DNA of 36,206 nt from an uncultured Gammaproteobacteria bacterium (GCA_913050215.1 CAJXBG010000031.1:1-36206); one strand, 5' to 3'; shown: positions 7,747 to 16,232, counted from the stretch's first letter. Numbers and translations: made by a program. Notes: a model not told the origin generated them from the letters alone.

Positions 7747-9264
7747 TTATCCGAACCGCTCGCGCAACAAGTTTTTCTGCACCTTTCCCATTGCATTGCG
7801 CGGCAAGGCATCAATTGTCTCAACCCGTTTTGGCACTTTAAAGTTCGCCAATTGCGCCTTACAGTGAGCAATAACTTCATCACCCGAGGGTGCCTCGCTA
7901 TCTGGGACAATAACTGCCAGCGCGACCTCACCAAAATCCGCGTGGGAAACACCCACCACAGCTGATTCCTTTACCCCGGCCATATCATCGATAACAAGCT
8001 CGATTTCCTTGGGGTAAACATTTAAACCGCCGCTAATAATCATATCCTTTGAACGACCTACGATGGACACATAACCATCGGCATCTTTCGTCGCCTTGTC
8101 ACCGGTGTTAAAGAACCCATCTTCGGTGAAATCTTCGGCTGTTTTTTCAGGCATTCTCCAGTATCCAGGAAAAACATTGGGTCCCTGAACCTGCAAGTTA
8201 CCGGTCTCACCTACTGGGAGAACCTCGCCAGCATCATCGACTACCCTCGCGGTTACGCCCGGCAGCGCCGGTCCCACTGTACCCGCACGCCTTTCACCCT
8301 CAAGTGGGTTTGAGGTATTCATGCCAGTTTCGGTCATGCCGTAGCGTTCAAGAATGGTGTGGCCACAACGCGTCTGAAAATCTTCAAATGTTTCCGATAA
8401 CAAAGGGGCAGACCCGGAGACAAACAGTCGCATACTGGTACAACACGCCGAGCCAAAATTCGGATTTGATAACAGGCGCGTATAATAAGTAGGCACACCC
8501 ATCATCACAGTGCACCCTGGCAGCGCTGCAACCGCTGCTGAATCAGAATAGCCGCTATGCCAAACCATGCTGGCACCACTCATCAGGACGCAGCTCACAC
8601 CCACAAACAGGCCGTGAACATGATAAATCGGCAACATATGTAATAATCGATCGGCAGCAGTAAATCCCCAGGCACTCACAAGCGTCTCGGCATTTTTTCG
8701 CAGATTGTCATGACTTAACATGATGCCTTTTGGTTGCCCCGTAGTGCCGGAGGAATAGAGCAAAGCAGCCATGTCGCTACCAAGCACTTCCGCAGCCTCG
8801 AAGTCAGCACTATTAGTCTCTGCCTTCTCTGTCAGCGTCCCATTGCCATCCGCATTGAGGGTAAGCAAGGCGTTGACACCGGAGCCTGCTTCTGTCGCGG
8901 ACAGCGCTAACTCAATTGTTACCAAGGAATCGGCATCGCAGACCACAATTGTGGGTTCGGCGTTACCCAGAAAATACTCTAATTCAGAAGCCTTGTAAGC
9001 TGTATTAAGCGGGTGGTAAACCAATCCTGCGCGAAGGCAGGCAAGATAAAGAAACAGGTTTTCGACGGACTTCTCAACCTGCACCGTGACCCTGTCACCG
9101 GATTTTGCACCCAACGCGATTAAACAGTTTGCGATACGTGCTGAAGCCTCGTCGGCCTCTCGGTAAGAGACACTGCGCCCATCGGCGGTCGCTAGCAACT
9201 CTGTTTCGTGATCAGACGGAAAATGTTGTTTGAAGTGCGCAAAAAGGTTGGCATTACTGCTCAT
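7747..9264 (-). CDS. matB: Malonyl-CoA / methylmalonyl-CoA synthetase-like acyl-CoA ligase
   Basis: A 505-residue ANL-superfamily adenylating enzyme that would join a dicarboxylic acid to CoA with ATP. The P-loop is YSSGTTGQPKG at 170-180, and the adenine-site motif ERYGMTETGMNTSNP is followed by GERRAGTVG, a combination characteristic of MatB-type malonyl/methylmalonyl-CoA synthetases. The N-terminal segments VQVEKS and PLNTAY also match that group. The C-terminal domain has the catalytic-lysine region PRNAMGKVQK. The length is usual for MatB. It is divergent from an Mcd-like dehydrogenase and an Mct-type isomerase, so the true acid may be a methyl-branched C4-C5 dicarboxylate such as methylsuccinate or mesaconate rather than malonate. 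That substrate shift is inference. An AGGAACC ribosome site precedes the start. Confidence 0.82.
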   Translation of the reverse strand: MSSNANLFAHFKQHFPSDHETELLATADGRSVSYREADEASARIANCLIALGAKSGDRVTVQVEKSVENLFLYLACLRAGLVYHPLNTAYKASELEYFLGNAEPTIVVCDADSLVTIELALSATEAGSGVNALLTLNADGNGTLTEKAETNSADFEAAEVLGSDMAALLYSSGTTGQPKGIMLSHDNLRKNAETLVSAWGFTAADRLLHMLPIYHVHGLFVGVSCVLMSGASMVWHSGYSDSAAVAALPGCTVMMGVPTYYTRLLSNPNFGSACCTSMRLFVSGSAPLLSETFEDFQTRCGHTILERYGMTETGMNTSNPLEGERRAGTVGPALPGVTARVVDDAGEVLPVGETGNLQVQGPNVFPGYWRMPEKTAEDFTEDGFFNTGDKATKDADGYVSIVGRSKDMIISGGLNVYPKEIELVIDDMAGVKESAVVGVSHADFGEVALAVIVPDSEAPSGDEVIAHCKAQLANFKVPKRVETIDALPRNAMGKVQKNLLRERFG

Positions 9265-9479
9265 ACATTAGGTTCCTGAGCCACATGTTCTTATTAGCCA
9301 TCAATTGTAAAGCAATTTTCCAAGCGCCGTCGAATCTCTGGCTAGCTTGTTCAGAAAGACAATTCAGAAGAACTGATGCTTATAGCTGTTCCAGATAAGA
9401 GTGACATGTTAAATTCCTGCGGTTATTTTTGAATCAAAGCAGCCCGGCTGCACGTAAAAGAAAGCAAAGGAGCCGCTTC

Positions 9480-11174
9480 ATGACCCATCCAGATCAAACA
9501 CCCTATCAAGAAGCCGACGCATGTCTGGCACTCATGCGCGCAGAGGTTGACGCAGGACTGCAACATTTGAATCGAGCGTGCAGTTCAGAAGGTAGACTAT
9601 CCGCAGAACACTTGGATGCCCATCAAGAAGTTAGCTACGAACTTGCATTTTGTATCGCAGAACTAGAGGCTTCCATCGTCATGCTACGGTACGCGCAACA
9701 AGTCTCTACTCAGGACGAAATATGCGAACCCATGGCGCTTTCTTTTTGCGCGGAAAATCTTCGTGCCGTATGGCAACGCCTGCTGACCCACGCAACTGAA
9801 TTAGCGCTCTCAAACCGACACCTGCTCGACCTGATGGGTAGCGAACCGCTTGCTGGCTTTCTTGCCCGCTTTGGCGACATCTCTCAGATCGCTGCAATTG
9901 GTGCAGCGCTGTTAGCCAGAGGTAATGCCCGGCTACCAAGCGGGCTGGATGGAGAAAAGGACATGGTTCGCGATAGCTTCGCCCGGTTCGCGGAGGATGT
10001 GGTCATGCCGCTGGCTGAAGAGATTCATCGTTTTGATCAAGACATCCCCGACGAGATCATATCGGCGGCCGCGGATATGGGCTGTTTCGGTTCCTGTATC
10101 CCGGAGCGCTTTGGTGGCCTGATGCCCGATGAGCGAAGTGACAGCCTCGGTATGCTTGTGGTGACAGAGGAGCTGTCTCGCGGTTCACTGGGCGCCGCAG
10201 GCAGCCTTATCACACGTCCTGAAATAGCCGCACGTGCGCTGCTTCTGGGCGGAACTGAGGAACAAAAGTCCACCTGGTTACCGCGCATGGCGGCCGGAGA
10301 GAAACTTGTTGGTATCTCAATCACCGAACCGGACTTCGGCTCAGACGTCGCTTCGCTGTCGCTGAAAGCAACAAAGGTTGACGGCGGCTGGCAACTTAAT
10401 GGCGCGAAAACCTGGTGTACATTTGCGGGCCGAGCGGACGTGCTGGTTGTCATCGCACGCAGCAACCCTGACAGAAACTCACCAGAGGGTAAGGGTCATA
10501 AAGGCTTAAGCATGTTTTTAGTTGAGAAACCCCGATTTATGGGTCATGAATTCAGCTACGAAAATCCTACAGGGGGCAAGCTTGTGGGCAAGTCTATTCC
10601 CACCATCGGTTATCGCGGCATGCACTCTTTTGACCTGTCTTTCGAGGAACTGTTTGTACCCGACGCTGCGCTTGTGGGTGGAGACGAGGGACAAGGTAAA
10701 GGTTTTTACAACACCATGGCGGGATTGTCTGGCGGCAGGATTCAAACCGCAGCACGCGCCTCCGGCGTGATGCAGGCGGCGATCGAGCGCGCCGTGCGCT
10801 ATGCAAACGATAGGAAGGTATTCGGTGCACCCGTAGGCGACTATCAGCTAACGCAGGTGAAACTAGGGCGAATGCTATCGGCGCTCACCGCAGGACGCCA
10901 ATTTAGCTATGCCGTTGCTAGAATGATGGACGAAGGCGGCGGAAAAATGGAAGCCAGTCTCGTAAAACTGTATAGCTGTCGGGCGGCAGAATGGGTAACC
11001 CGCGAGGCCATGCAAATCCACGGTGGTATGGGATATGCCGAGGAAAGTGACGTAAGCCGTTATTTTGTCGACGCACGTGTCTTGTCCATATTTGAGGGTG
11101 CAGAGGAAACTCTCGCGCTCAAGGTGATCGCTCGGGATCTGATCGCCAATGCTCGAGAAGAAAACTTAGGTTAA
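9480..11174 (+). CDS. mcd: Acyl-CoA dehydrogenase with long N-terminal domain, (2S)-methylsuccinyl-CoA dehydrogenase-like
   Basis: A 564-residue FAD flavoprotein. The ATG at 9480 is chosen over an upstream in-frame TTG at 9429 because AAGGAG lies 7 bases before it. The first 150 or so residues are an alpha-helical extension absent from ordinary acyl-CoA dehydrogenases but present in methylsuccinyl-CoA dehydrogenase (Mcd) of the ethylmalonyl-CoA pathway. The core follows, with ITEPDFGSDVASL and KTWCTFAGRAD, then QIHGGMGYAEE and a C-terminal SIFEGAEETLALK, where Glu539 occupies the usual catalytic-base position. Mcd oxidises (2S)-methylsuccinyl-CoA to mesaconyl-C1-CoA. The gene 42 bases downstream encodes an Mct-type enzyme that uses exactly this product, which strengthens the call. 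Another dicarboxyl-CoA substrate remains possible. Confidence 0.72.
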   Translation: MTHPDQTPYQEADACLALMRAEVDAGLQHLNRACSSEGRLSAEHLDAHQEVSYELAFCIAELEASIVMLRYAQQVSTQDEICEPMALSFCAENLRAVWQRLLTHATELALSNRHLLDLMGSEPLAGFLARFGDISQIAAIGAALLARGNARLPSGLDGEKDMVRDSFARFAEDVVMPLAEEIHRFDQDIPDEIISAAADMGCFGSCIPERFGGLMPDERSDSLGMLVVTEELSRGSLGAAGSLITRPEIAARALLLGGTEEQKSTWLPRMAAGEKLVGISITEPDFGSDVASLSLKATKVDGGWQLNGAKTWCTFAGRADVLVVIARSNPDRNSPEGKGHKGLSMFLVEKPRFMGHEFSYENPTGGKLVGKSIPTIGYRGMHSFDLSFEELFVPDAALVGGDEGQGKGFYNTMAGLSGGRIQTAARASGVMQAAIERAVRYANDRKVFGAPVGDYQLTQVKLGRMLSALTAGRQFSYAVARMMDEGGGKMEASLVKLYSCRAAEWVTREAMQIHGGMGYAEESDVSRYFVDARVLSIFEGAEETLALKVIARDLIANAREENLG

Positions 11175-11216
11175 GACAACACCGAAACAATTTATAACAC
11201 TTCTCAGGAGAGCACC

Positions 11217-12449
11217 ATGCAGGACGTTCTATCAGGTTTACGCATCGTGGAAGGCAGCGCTTTTGTCGCCGCCCCCTCCGGCGGCATGACGCTCGCACAA
11301 CTGGGCGCAGACGTGATTCGTTTCGATCCGATCGGCGGAGGCATCGACTACCGTCGCTGGCCAGTGACGGAAAACAACGAGAGTATTTATTGGCATAGCC
11401 TGAACAAAGGCAAACGCTCGATTGCTGTCGATTTCAAGAAACCCGAAGGACGGGAACTTCTTACGCAGCTGATCACATCTTCTGGCGATGACTGCGGTCT
11501 GTTTTCAACTAACTTCCCTGCTAGAGGTTGGTTGTCCGATGAAAGCCTTCGCGCTCACCGGGAAGACTTGATCTATCTCAACCTGACCGGCGACCGTCAC
11601 GGCGGCAGCGCCTTAGACTACACTGTTAACAGCAGACTAGGCTTGCCCTTTTTGACTGGCGCCAACGCCGGCACTGAGGGTGCACCGATCAACAACCCAC
11701 TACCAGCATGGGATGTTATCGCTGGGCAACACATTGCGATTGGTTTACTGGCGGCGGAACGGCAACGAAGCCGCACGGGCAAAGGCCAATTCGTCAAGCT
11801 AGCACTGGCTGATGTCGCGTTCGCCACCATGGGACATCTTGGATACATTGGCGAGGCAATGATTAACCAGGGAGAGGGTAAGCGTGAGCGTGAAGCGATT
11901 GGCAATCATATCTACGGCACGTTTGGACGAGACTTTAAAAGTCGCGATGGACAGCGTGTGATGATCGTTGGCGTTAGCGCAAATCAATGGCAATCGATCC
12001 TAAAAGTGACTGGGCAGACAGACGCGATCGCAGAGCTGGGCAACAGGTTAGGCTTGGATTTCAATCGGGAAGGTGATCGTTATGAAGGTCGCGAAGCCAT
12101 TTGCGATCAACTCGAACCATGGTTTGCTGAAAGAGATTTTGGTCCGCTGGTGGAAGCACTAGAAGCTGCTGGCGTTTGTTGGGGCAAATACCAAACAGTC
12201 ACTGAAATGGTCAGCTCAGACCCTGACTGCACGACCGATAATCCCCTATTCGAATCAGTTGAACAACCCGGTATCGGCACCTATCTGGTTCCTCAAAACC
12301 CTCTTGGGTTTACGGCGGCTGAAAGACACCCGATACGTCCAGCGCCACGATTGGGTCAGCACACTGATGAAATTCTTGCGGATATTCTTGGGCTCGGCAG
12401 CAGCGAGATTGGTCGCTATCATGACGAGGGCATTGTTGCGGGTAGCTAA
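11217..12449 (+). CDS. mct: Mesaconyl-CoA C1-C4 CoA transferase (2-methylfumaryl-CoA isomerase), CaiB/BaiF family
   Basis: A 410-residue family III CoA transferase. The catalytic aspartate of the family is Asp166 in PAWDVIAG. The N-terminal run EGSAFVAAPSGGMTLAQ, together with the FDPIGGGIDYRRWPV and NKGKRSIAVDF segments and the C-terminal EQPGIGTYLVPQNP region, resembles Mct of the Chloroflexus 3-hydroxypropionate bicycle as I remember that sequence. Mct moves CoA within the molecule, turning mesaconyl-C1-CoA into mesaconyl-C4-CoA. A strong AGGAGAG ribosome site precedes the start. The gene follows the Mcd-like dehydrogenase by 42 bases, giving substrate and product continuity. The next bicycle enzymes, mesaconyl-C4-CoA hydratase and citramalyl-CoA lyase, are not in the window. 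A related intermolecular CoA transferase is the main alternative. Confidence 0.8.
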   Translation: MQDVLSGLRIVEGSAFVAAPSGGMTLAQLGADVIRFDPIGGGIDYRRWPVTENNESIYWHSLNKGKRSIAVDFKKPEGRELLTQLITSSGDDCGLFSTNFPARGWLSDESLRAHREDLIYLNLTGDRHGGSALDYTVNSRLGLPFLTGANAGTEGAPINNPLPAWDVIAGQHIAIGLLAAERQRSRTGKGQFVKLALADVAFATMGHLGYIGEAMINQGEGKREREAIGNHIYGTFGRDFKSRDGQRVMIVGVSANQWQSILKVTGQTDAIAELGNRLGLDFNREGDRYEGREAICDQLEPWFAERDFGPLVEALEAAGVCWGKYQTVTEMVSSDPDCTTDNPLFESVEQPGIGTYLVPQNPLGFTAAERHPIRPAPRLGQHTDEILADILGLGSSEIGRYHDEGIVAGS

Positions 12450-12549
12450 CCAACTGAAGGCCTATTAGCACCGTTGAGACATTTACATTTTGGGTTGAGC
12501 CCGACCATGAAATATACTGCCTAATCCATTCAAATTAAGGGACTACGCC

Positions 12550-13263
12550 ATGGCTTTTTTTACTCGCGACGATATCAGCCTCTACTATGAAGTCCACGGA
12601 GAAGGTTATCCAATATTACTTATTGCACCGGGTGGCATGAGGTCAGCTGTGAGTTTCTGGCAAGGGTCAGAATGGAACCCTATAACAACTCTCGCCCCAC
12701 ATTTTCGCGTTATCGCGATGGACCAACGTAACGCGGGCCAATCAAAGGGGCCTGTGTCAGGCAATGATGGTTGGCACAGTTATACTGAAGACCAACTTGC
12801 GTTGCTTGATCATCTCGGTGTTGAAAAAGCACACGTGTTAGGCGGCTGCATTGGTGGTCCCTACGCATTCGGCTTAATGCAAGCGGCACCTGACAGAATT
12901 ACAGCGGCCGTGCTGCAACAATCTATTGGCTTCGACGGCACCAATCGTCCGCTAATGTACGATATGTTTGATAGCTGGAAAGAGGGTTTGAAGCGAGACA
13001 TGCCGAACGTGACCGATGCGGAATGGGCAACATTCAGGGGCAATATGTACGACGGTGATTTTGATTTCAATGTGGGCCGGGATTTTGTTGCGACGTGTCA
13101 GGTACCAATGCTTGTGCTCATGGGAAATGATGCCTACCACCCGATGCAAACATCGCGGGAGATCGCTGAAATAGCACCGAATGCCACATTAATTGAAGAC
13201 TGGAAGTCCGAACCCGATAACACCGCCCGAAGTGTTATCGCGTTTTTACAGCACCACGCTTAA
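12550..13263 (+). CDS. Alpha/beta hydrolase with Cys at the nucleophile elbow
   Basis: A 237-residue alpha/beta-hydrolase-fold protein without a signal peptide. Visible elements are the oxyanion-loop region LLIAPGG (24-29), the DQRNAGQS segment after strand 4, and the nucleophile elbow LGGCIGG, with Cys100 where most relatives have Ser. An acidic residue, LMGNDAYHP, follows strand 7. The usual C-terminal catalytic histidine is not evident; the only late histidines are at the extreme C terminus and in AYHP. Cys nucleophiles occur in dienelactone hydrolases and in several uncharacterised proteobacterial hydrolases. AAGGGA is a good ribosome site. It lies 100 bases after the Mct-type gene on the same strand, so it may act on the same CoA thioester or its product, which is inference. 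Confidence 0.8.
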   Translation: MAFFTRDDISLYYEVHGEGYPILLIAPGGMRSAVSFWQGSEWNPITTLAPHFRVIAMDQRNAGQSKGPVSGNDGWHSYTEDQLALLDHLGVEKAHVLGGCIGGPYAFGLMQAAPDRITAAVLQQSIGFDGTNRPLMYDMFDSWKEGLKRDMPNVTDAEWATFRGNMYDGDFDFNVGRDFVATCQVPMLVLMGNDAYHPMQTSREIAEIAPNATLIEDWKSEPDNTARSVIAFLQHHA

Positions 13264-13279
13264 AAGCCTATCGATCGTT

Positions 13280-13957
13280 TTATTCAACACGAATAATCGC
13301 GCGCTCAATTTTCACCTGTTCACTGGTTTGTCCAGAGCGACTACCTGCAGCCTCTAGCATCGCGAGCGTCTCTTCTCCTGAAACAATCTCACCGAAGATC
13401 GTATGCTTGCCATCAAGATATTGCGTTGGCACAAAAGTAATAAAAAACTGACTCCCGTCTGTGCCGGGTCCAGCATTGGCCATGCTTAATAATCCAGGTT
13501 TATCGTGACTGGTTATCCCGTCGAATTCGCCTTCGTATCGATAACCCGGACCTCCGCGGCCGGTACCGGTCGGATCACCACCCTGAGCCATAAATCCCGG
13601 GATAATTCGATGAAAAACCACATCATCATAAAAACCGGCATCTGTCAGAAATTTGGTGCTCGACGCATGCATGGGTGCGCTTTCATGATAGAGCCTGAAT
13701 GACATGGTGCCTTTGTTTGTCACAAGATCCCAATAATAGTTTTTACCAGCCTCGAAAGGAAACATCGCTGGTAGCGACAAGTTTTGTTTCCATTCCGGAT
13801 TGCTCCGATCAATATCATCGGCTGGCGGGTTTTGCGCGCTGGTCATTTTTTTCTCAGCTTCAACTGCTGCGTCTGTGGCACGCTCGCCTCCTCCGCAGGA
13901 AGCTATAAAAAGCACAGGTAGCGTTATCAAGCCAATTAATGTCAGAATTTTGTACAT
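13280..13957 (-). CDS. Lipoprotein peptidyl-prolyl cis-trans isomerase, cyclophilin type
   Basis: A 225-residue protein whose signal peptide ends in a lipobox (LFIASC, Cys21), so it should be lipid-anchored on the periplasmic side. The cyclophilin domain covers roughly residues 70-225 and shows the active-site run FHRIIPGFMAQGGDPTGTG, then GSQFFIT and LDGKHTIFGEI. Cyclophilins isomerise Xaa-Pro bonds during protein folding. The linker before the domain is polar and acidic, as is usual for lipid-anchored proteins. The start at 13957 puts the hydrophobic core immediately after MYK; an in-frame ATG at 13990 would add 11 residues and has a slightly better purine tract, so the start is not certain. 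It is convergent with the hydrolase gene (16-base gap) and divergent from the MFS gene. Confidence 0.9.
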   Translation of the reverse strand: MYKILTLIGLITLPVLFIASCGGGERATDAAVEAEKKMTSAQNPPADDIDRSNPEWKQNLSLPAMFPFEAGKNYYWDLVTNKGTMSFRLYHESAPMHASSTKFLTDAGFYDDVVFHRIIPGFMAQGGDPTGTGRGGPGYRYEGEFDGITSHDKPGLLSMANAGPGTDGSQFFITFVPTQYLDGKHTIFGEIVSGEETLAMLEAAGSRSGQTSEQVKIERAIIRVE

Positions 13958-14077
13958 AGGTATTCGGTCCAGATCTATTGAATTGAACATTTTCCCAGAC
14001 TTGCATTCATCAAGGCAATAAAAAAGCTAGGGTTGTGATACCGTGTCACCTCTAAAGAAAACCAAACGATTGGGCAC

Positions 14078-14098
14078 CATGTTTTTTCTGAAAACATG
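14078..14098. promoter_or_regulatory. 21-bp inverted repeat upstream of the MFS gene
   Basis: CATGTTTT and AAAACATG form perfect 8-base arms around the 5-base spacer TTCTG, about 40 bases before the MFS start codon. The size and placement fit an operator for a dimeric repressor; it could also form a hairpin in the leader. No adjacent regulator is present. Confidence 0.4.
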
Positions 14099-14139
14099 AA
14101 GAACAACAACGAAAATACAACCAGCATAAGACTATTTTA

Positions 14140-15480
14140 ATGACAGAGCAGAACAACCCTGATTCTTTAACAAATCAGCAAGTATCCGAGCAGACCGACT
14201 CAAGCAACAAAAATGACTACTCATCCGCCGCCACAAAGTACTACGCGCTGGGATTGCTCACTATTGTTTATAGCTTCAACTTCATTGATAGGCAATTGTT
14301 ATCTATCCTGCAGGAATCAATAAAAGAGGAACTACTGCTATCCGATAGCCAGCTCGGCTTGTTAACCGGCTTCGCGTTCGCCGTATTTTACGTCACAGCT
14401 GGCATACCTATCGCGAGATTCGCCGACCGCTCCAACAGACGAAACATCATCGCTTTTTCAGTTGGGCTATGGAGCTTAATGACCGCCCTGAGCGGACTAG
14501 TACAGAATTATGCCCAATTATTGATTGCGCGAATCGGCGTTGGGGTGGGTGAAGCGGGCGGCAGCCCACCCTCTCATTCGATCATCTCAGACATATTCCC
14601 GGTTGAGTCACGGGCCAGTGCAATTTCGTTTTATTCAACTGGGGTAAATCTGGGCATCCTATTTGGTTTTCTACTTGGCGGCTGGCTGAATGAATTTTTC
14701 GGCTGGCGAACTGCATTTTTTGTTGTTGGCGCCCCCGGCATTATCATTGCAATCATCGTTCGTTTCACCCTTAAAGAACCTATCAGGGGCCTTTCTGAAA
14801 ACAAACAGGTGACCCAAGACGCTGTGCCCTTCAAGGAAGTGTTACTGGTGCTCTGGCACAGTATTTCGTTCCGTCATCTCGCATTGGGGGCAGCGCTCAA
14901 TGCATTTGCGTCCTACAGCACCAGCAATTGGACCGCATCTTTCTTTATTCGCACCCACGATATGACAACCGGCGAGCTGGGGACTTGGCTCGCGTTAATT
15001 ATCGGACTCGGTGGCGCTATCGGAGTACTTGGTGGTGGACTTATTGCTGATCGCCTAGGAAGAAAAGACAAACGCTGGTACGCGTGGATACCGGCCATCG
15101 CTGGTTTTGTCAGCGTACCCTTTATGATCGGGGTATACACTACAGAGAACGCATACATCGCGCTGATGTGCGCCGTCGTGCCAGGTGTCATGTTCAATGT
15201 TTATCTTGGCAATACTATCGCGACAACACATGGTCTTGTGGGTCTTAGAATGCGGGCAACCGCCTCGGCGATATTATTCCTGATTCTCAACATGATCGGC
15301 CTGGGTATTGGCCCTTGGGCAGTGGGTATTTTAAGCGACTCGTTTGCGGCCTCGCTGGGGGATGATTCGCTGCGCTATGCAATGCTTTATATTATTCCAC
15401 CGATGATGTTCTGGTCTGCGTGTCACTTCTTCCGCGCCGCGAAAACACTGCGGGAAGATCTGGCAGCGGCACCCGACTAA
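14140..15480 (+). CDS. MFS transporter, Spinster-like
   Basis: A 446-residue polytopic inner-membrane protein with about 12 predicted membrane segments and a polar N-terminal tail of about 35 residues. The first helix contains FNFIDRQLLSIL, followed by SDSQLGLLTG and the MFS loop 2-3 signature ARFADRSNRRN. The helix 4-5 region IGVGVGEAGGSPPS is typical of the Spinster subgroup. A second-half signature, LIADRLGRKDKR, marks the repeat. Bacterial Spinster-like carriers are common in clusters for degradation of aromatics, steroids and dicarboxylates, and substrates are mostly unassigned. Import or export of an intermediate handled by the neighbouring enzymes is an inference from position. The ribosome site is weak, and an inverted repeat lies just upstream. 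Confidence 0.9.
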   Translation: MTEQNNPDSLTNQQVSEQTDSSNKNDYSSAATKYYALGLLTIVYSFNFIDRQLLSILQESIKEELLLSDSQLGLLTGFAFAVFYVTAGIPIARFADRSNRRNIIAFSVGLWSLMTALSGLVQNYAQLLIARIGVGVGEAGGSPPSHSIISDIFPVESRASAISFYSTGVNLGILFGFLLGGWLNEFFGWRTAFFVVGAPGIIIAIIVRFTLKEPIRGLSENKQVTQDAVPFKEVLLVLWHSISFRHLALGAALNAFASYSTSNWTASFFIRTHDMTTGELGTWLALIIGLGGAIGVLGGGLIADRLGRKDKRWYAWIPAIAGFVSVPFMIGVYTTENAYIALMCAVVPGVMFNVYLGNTIATTHGLVGLRMRATASAILFLILNMIGLGIGPWAVGILSDSFAASLGDDSLRYAMLYIIPPMMFWSACHFFRAAKTLREDLAAAPD

Positions 15481-15638
15481 ATTTCTGCCTCTTCACCGGG
15501 TCGAGAGAAAAACTCCTCACCGCTGTAACTGTCGGGTATCGCGCCAAATGTAAAAACCAGCATCAGCAGGCTCGCCCAACTCAGCGGTAATCTGCAGGGT
15601 CGATAGACTAAGGCCTCAAGTTCACATCTGCCTAACAT
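15477..15638 (-). CDS. Unrecognised small membrane protein, 53 residues
   Basis: A short frame begins at an ATG at 15638 preceded by GAGGAAAAACA, a good ribosome site, and ends at TAG (15477-15479), overlapping the stop of the convergent MFS gene by 4 bases. The N-terminal part has two cysteines and arginines, then one hydrophobic stretch (about residues 18-32, LPLSWASLLMLVFTF), then an acidic C-terminal tail with GEEFFSRPGEE. In-frame stops lie shortly upstream, so the start is fixed. It follows the DUF2956-type gene by 58 bases on the same strand, suggesting a two-gene unit. The product looks like a single-pass small membrane protein with a basic, probably cytoplasmic N-terminus. I do not recognise a family. 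Confidence 0.5.
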   Translation of the reverse strand: MLGRCELEALVYRPCRLPLSWASLLMLVFTFGAIPDSYSGEEFFSRPGEEAEI

Positions 15639-15696
15639 TGTTTTTCCTCGGCAGGTCTACCATCAATATCTTGCCCGGCTTCTGCATTCATCTGCG

Positions 15697-16014
15697 TTAC
15701 CGTGAGAAGAAGAACACGGCGAAGCCGATCCAGCTCATCAGCAGTAACATCCATGGAAGGTAATTTGGCCTGCGGTCTGCGCCTACAACAACTTCTTGTT
15801 CAGCATCTTCAACCTGCTTTGCCCGAGCTTGTTTTTTACGTGCTTTGTCACGGTCTCTGGCTTTTGACTTCTCGTTTTTTCTGTATTCAGCAATGCCTTT
15901 TTCAATACCTTGCGCTATTAGCCGGGTCTGCTCTTTCGTCTGCCCGGGTCGTTGAGTGCCTTTTGCAATTTTCAAAGCTTCGGCTTTGACTTCATTTGAA
16001 TAGTTCTCGGTCAT
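15697..16014 (-). CDS. DUF2956 family protein
   Basis: A 105-residue protein. The N-terminal 45 residues carry the family signature ALKIAKGTQRPGQTKEQT followed by IAQGIEKGI. A highly charged Lys/Arg/Ala coiled stretch (about 46-75) and a C-terminal membrane helix (YLPWMLLLMSWIGFAVFF, about 85-103) come next. The topology suggests a tail-anchored inner-membrane protein with its basic domain in the cytoplasm. The family is widespread in gammaproteobacteria and its function is unknown, so none is proposed here. It probably heads a two-gene unit with the 53-residue protein downstream. Confidence 0.87.
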   Translation of the reverse strand: MTENYSNEVKAEALKIAKGTQRPGQTKEQTRLIAQGIEKGIAEYRKNEKSKARDRDKARKKQARAKQVEDAEQEVVVGADRRPNYLPWMLLLMSWIGFAVFFFSR

Positions 16015-16128
16015 CGCAGGTATTCCATCACAATAGCCCTGTTTAAATTCCGCATATCATTACGATTTTCCCTTCATGAATCAATCTCGTATAGTTGACT
16101 AAATGCTAAAGGGACATCACTGCCCCAT

Positions 16129-16150
16129 TCACGAGAAGATTTCTCCGTGA
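16129..16150 (+). promoter_or_regulatory. Inverted repeat upstream of the MDR gene
   Basis: TCACG-AGAA pairs with TTCT-C-CGTGA around a 3-base loop, with one bulged C, about 80 bases before the MDR start codon. It may be an operator or a leader hairpin; no T run follows, so it is not a standard terminator. Confidence 0.25.
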
Positions 16151-16232
16151 GGTATTAACTGTATTTCGTCCTCATCTTACACAACGGCAACTGGTCGTGT
16201 TGAACAATACCCATCAATCCAAAGGAACTCGC

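Noticed and set aside
9439-9451. GCAGCC-C-GGCTGC inverted repeat upstream of the acyl-CoA dehydrogenase start
   Set aside because: The arms are only 6 bases and it sits between the alternative TTG and the chosen ATG with no promoter boxes around it; too weak to call an operator.
10037-10465. A 142-codon minus-strand frame
   Set aside because: It is antisense within the acyl-CoA dehydrogenase core and shows Ser/Pro/Arg-rich shadow composition.
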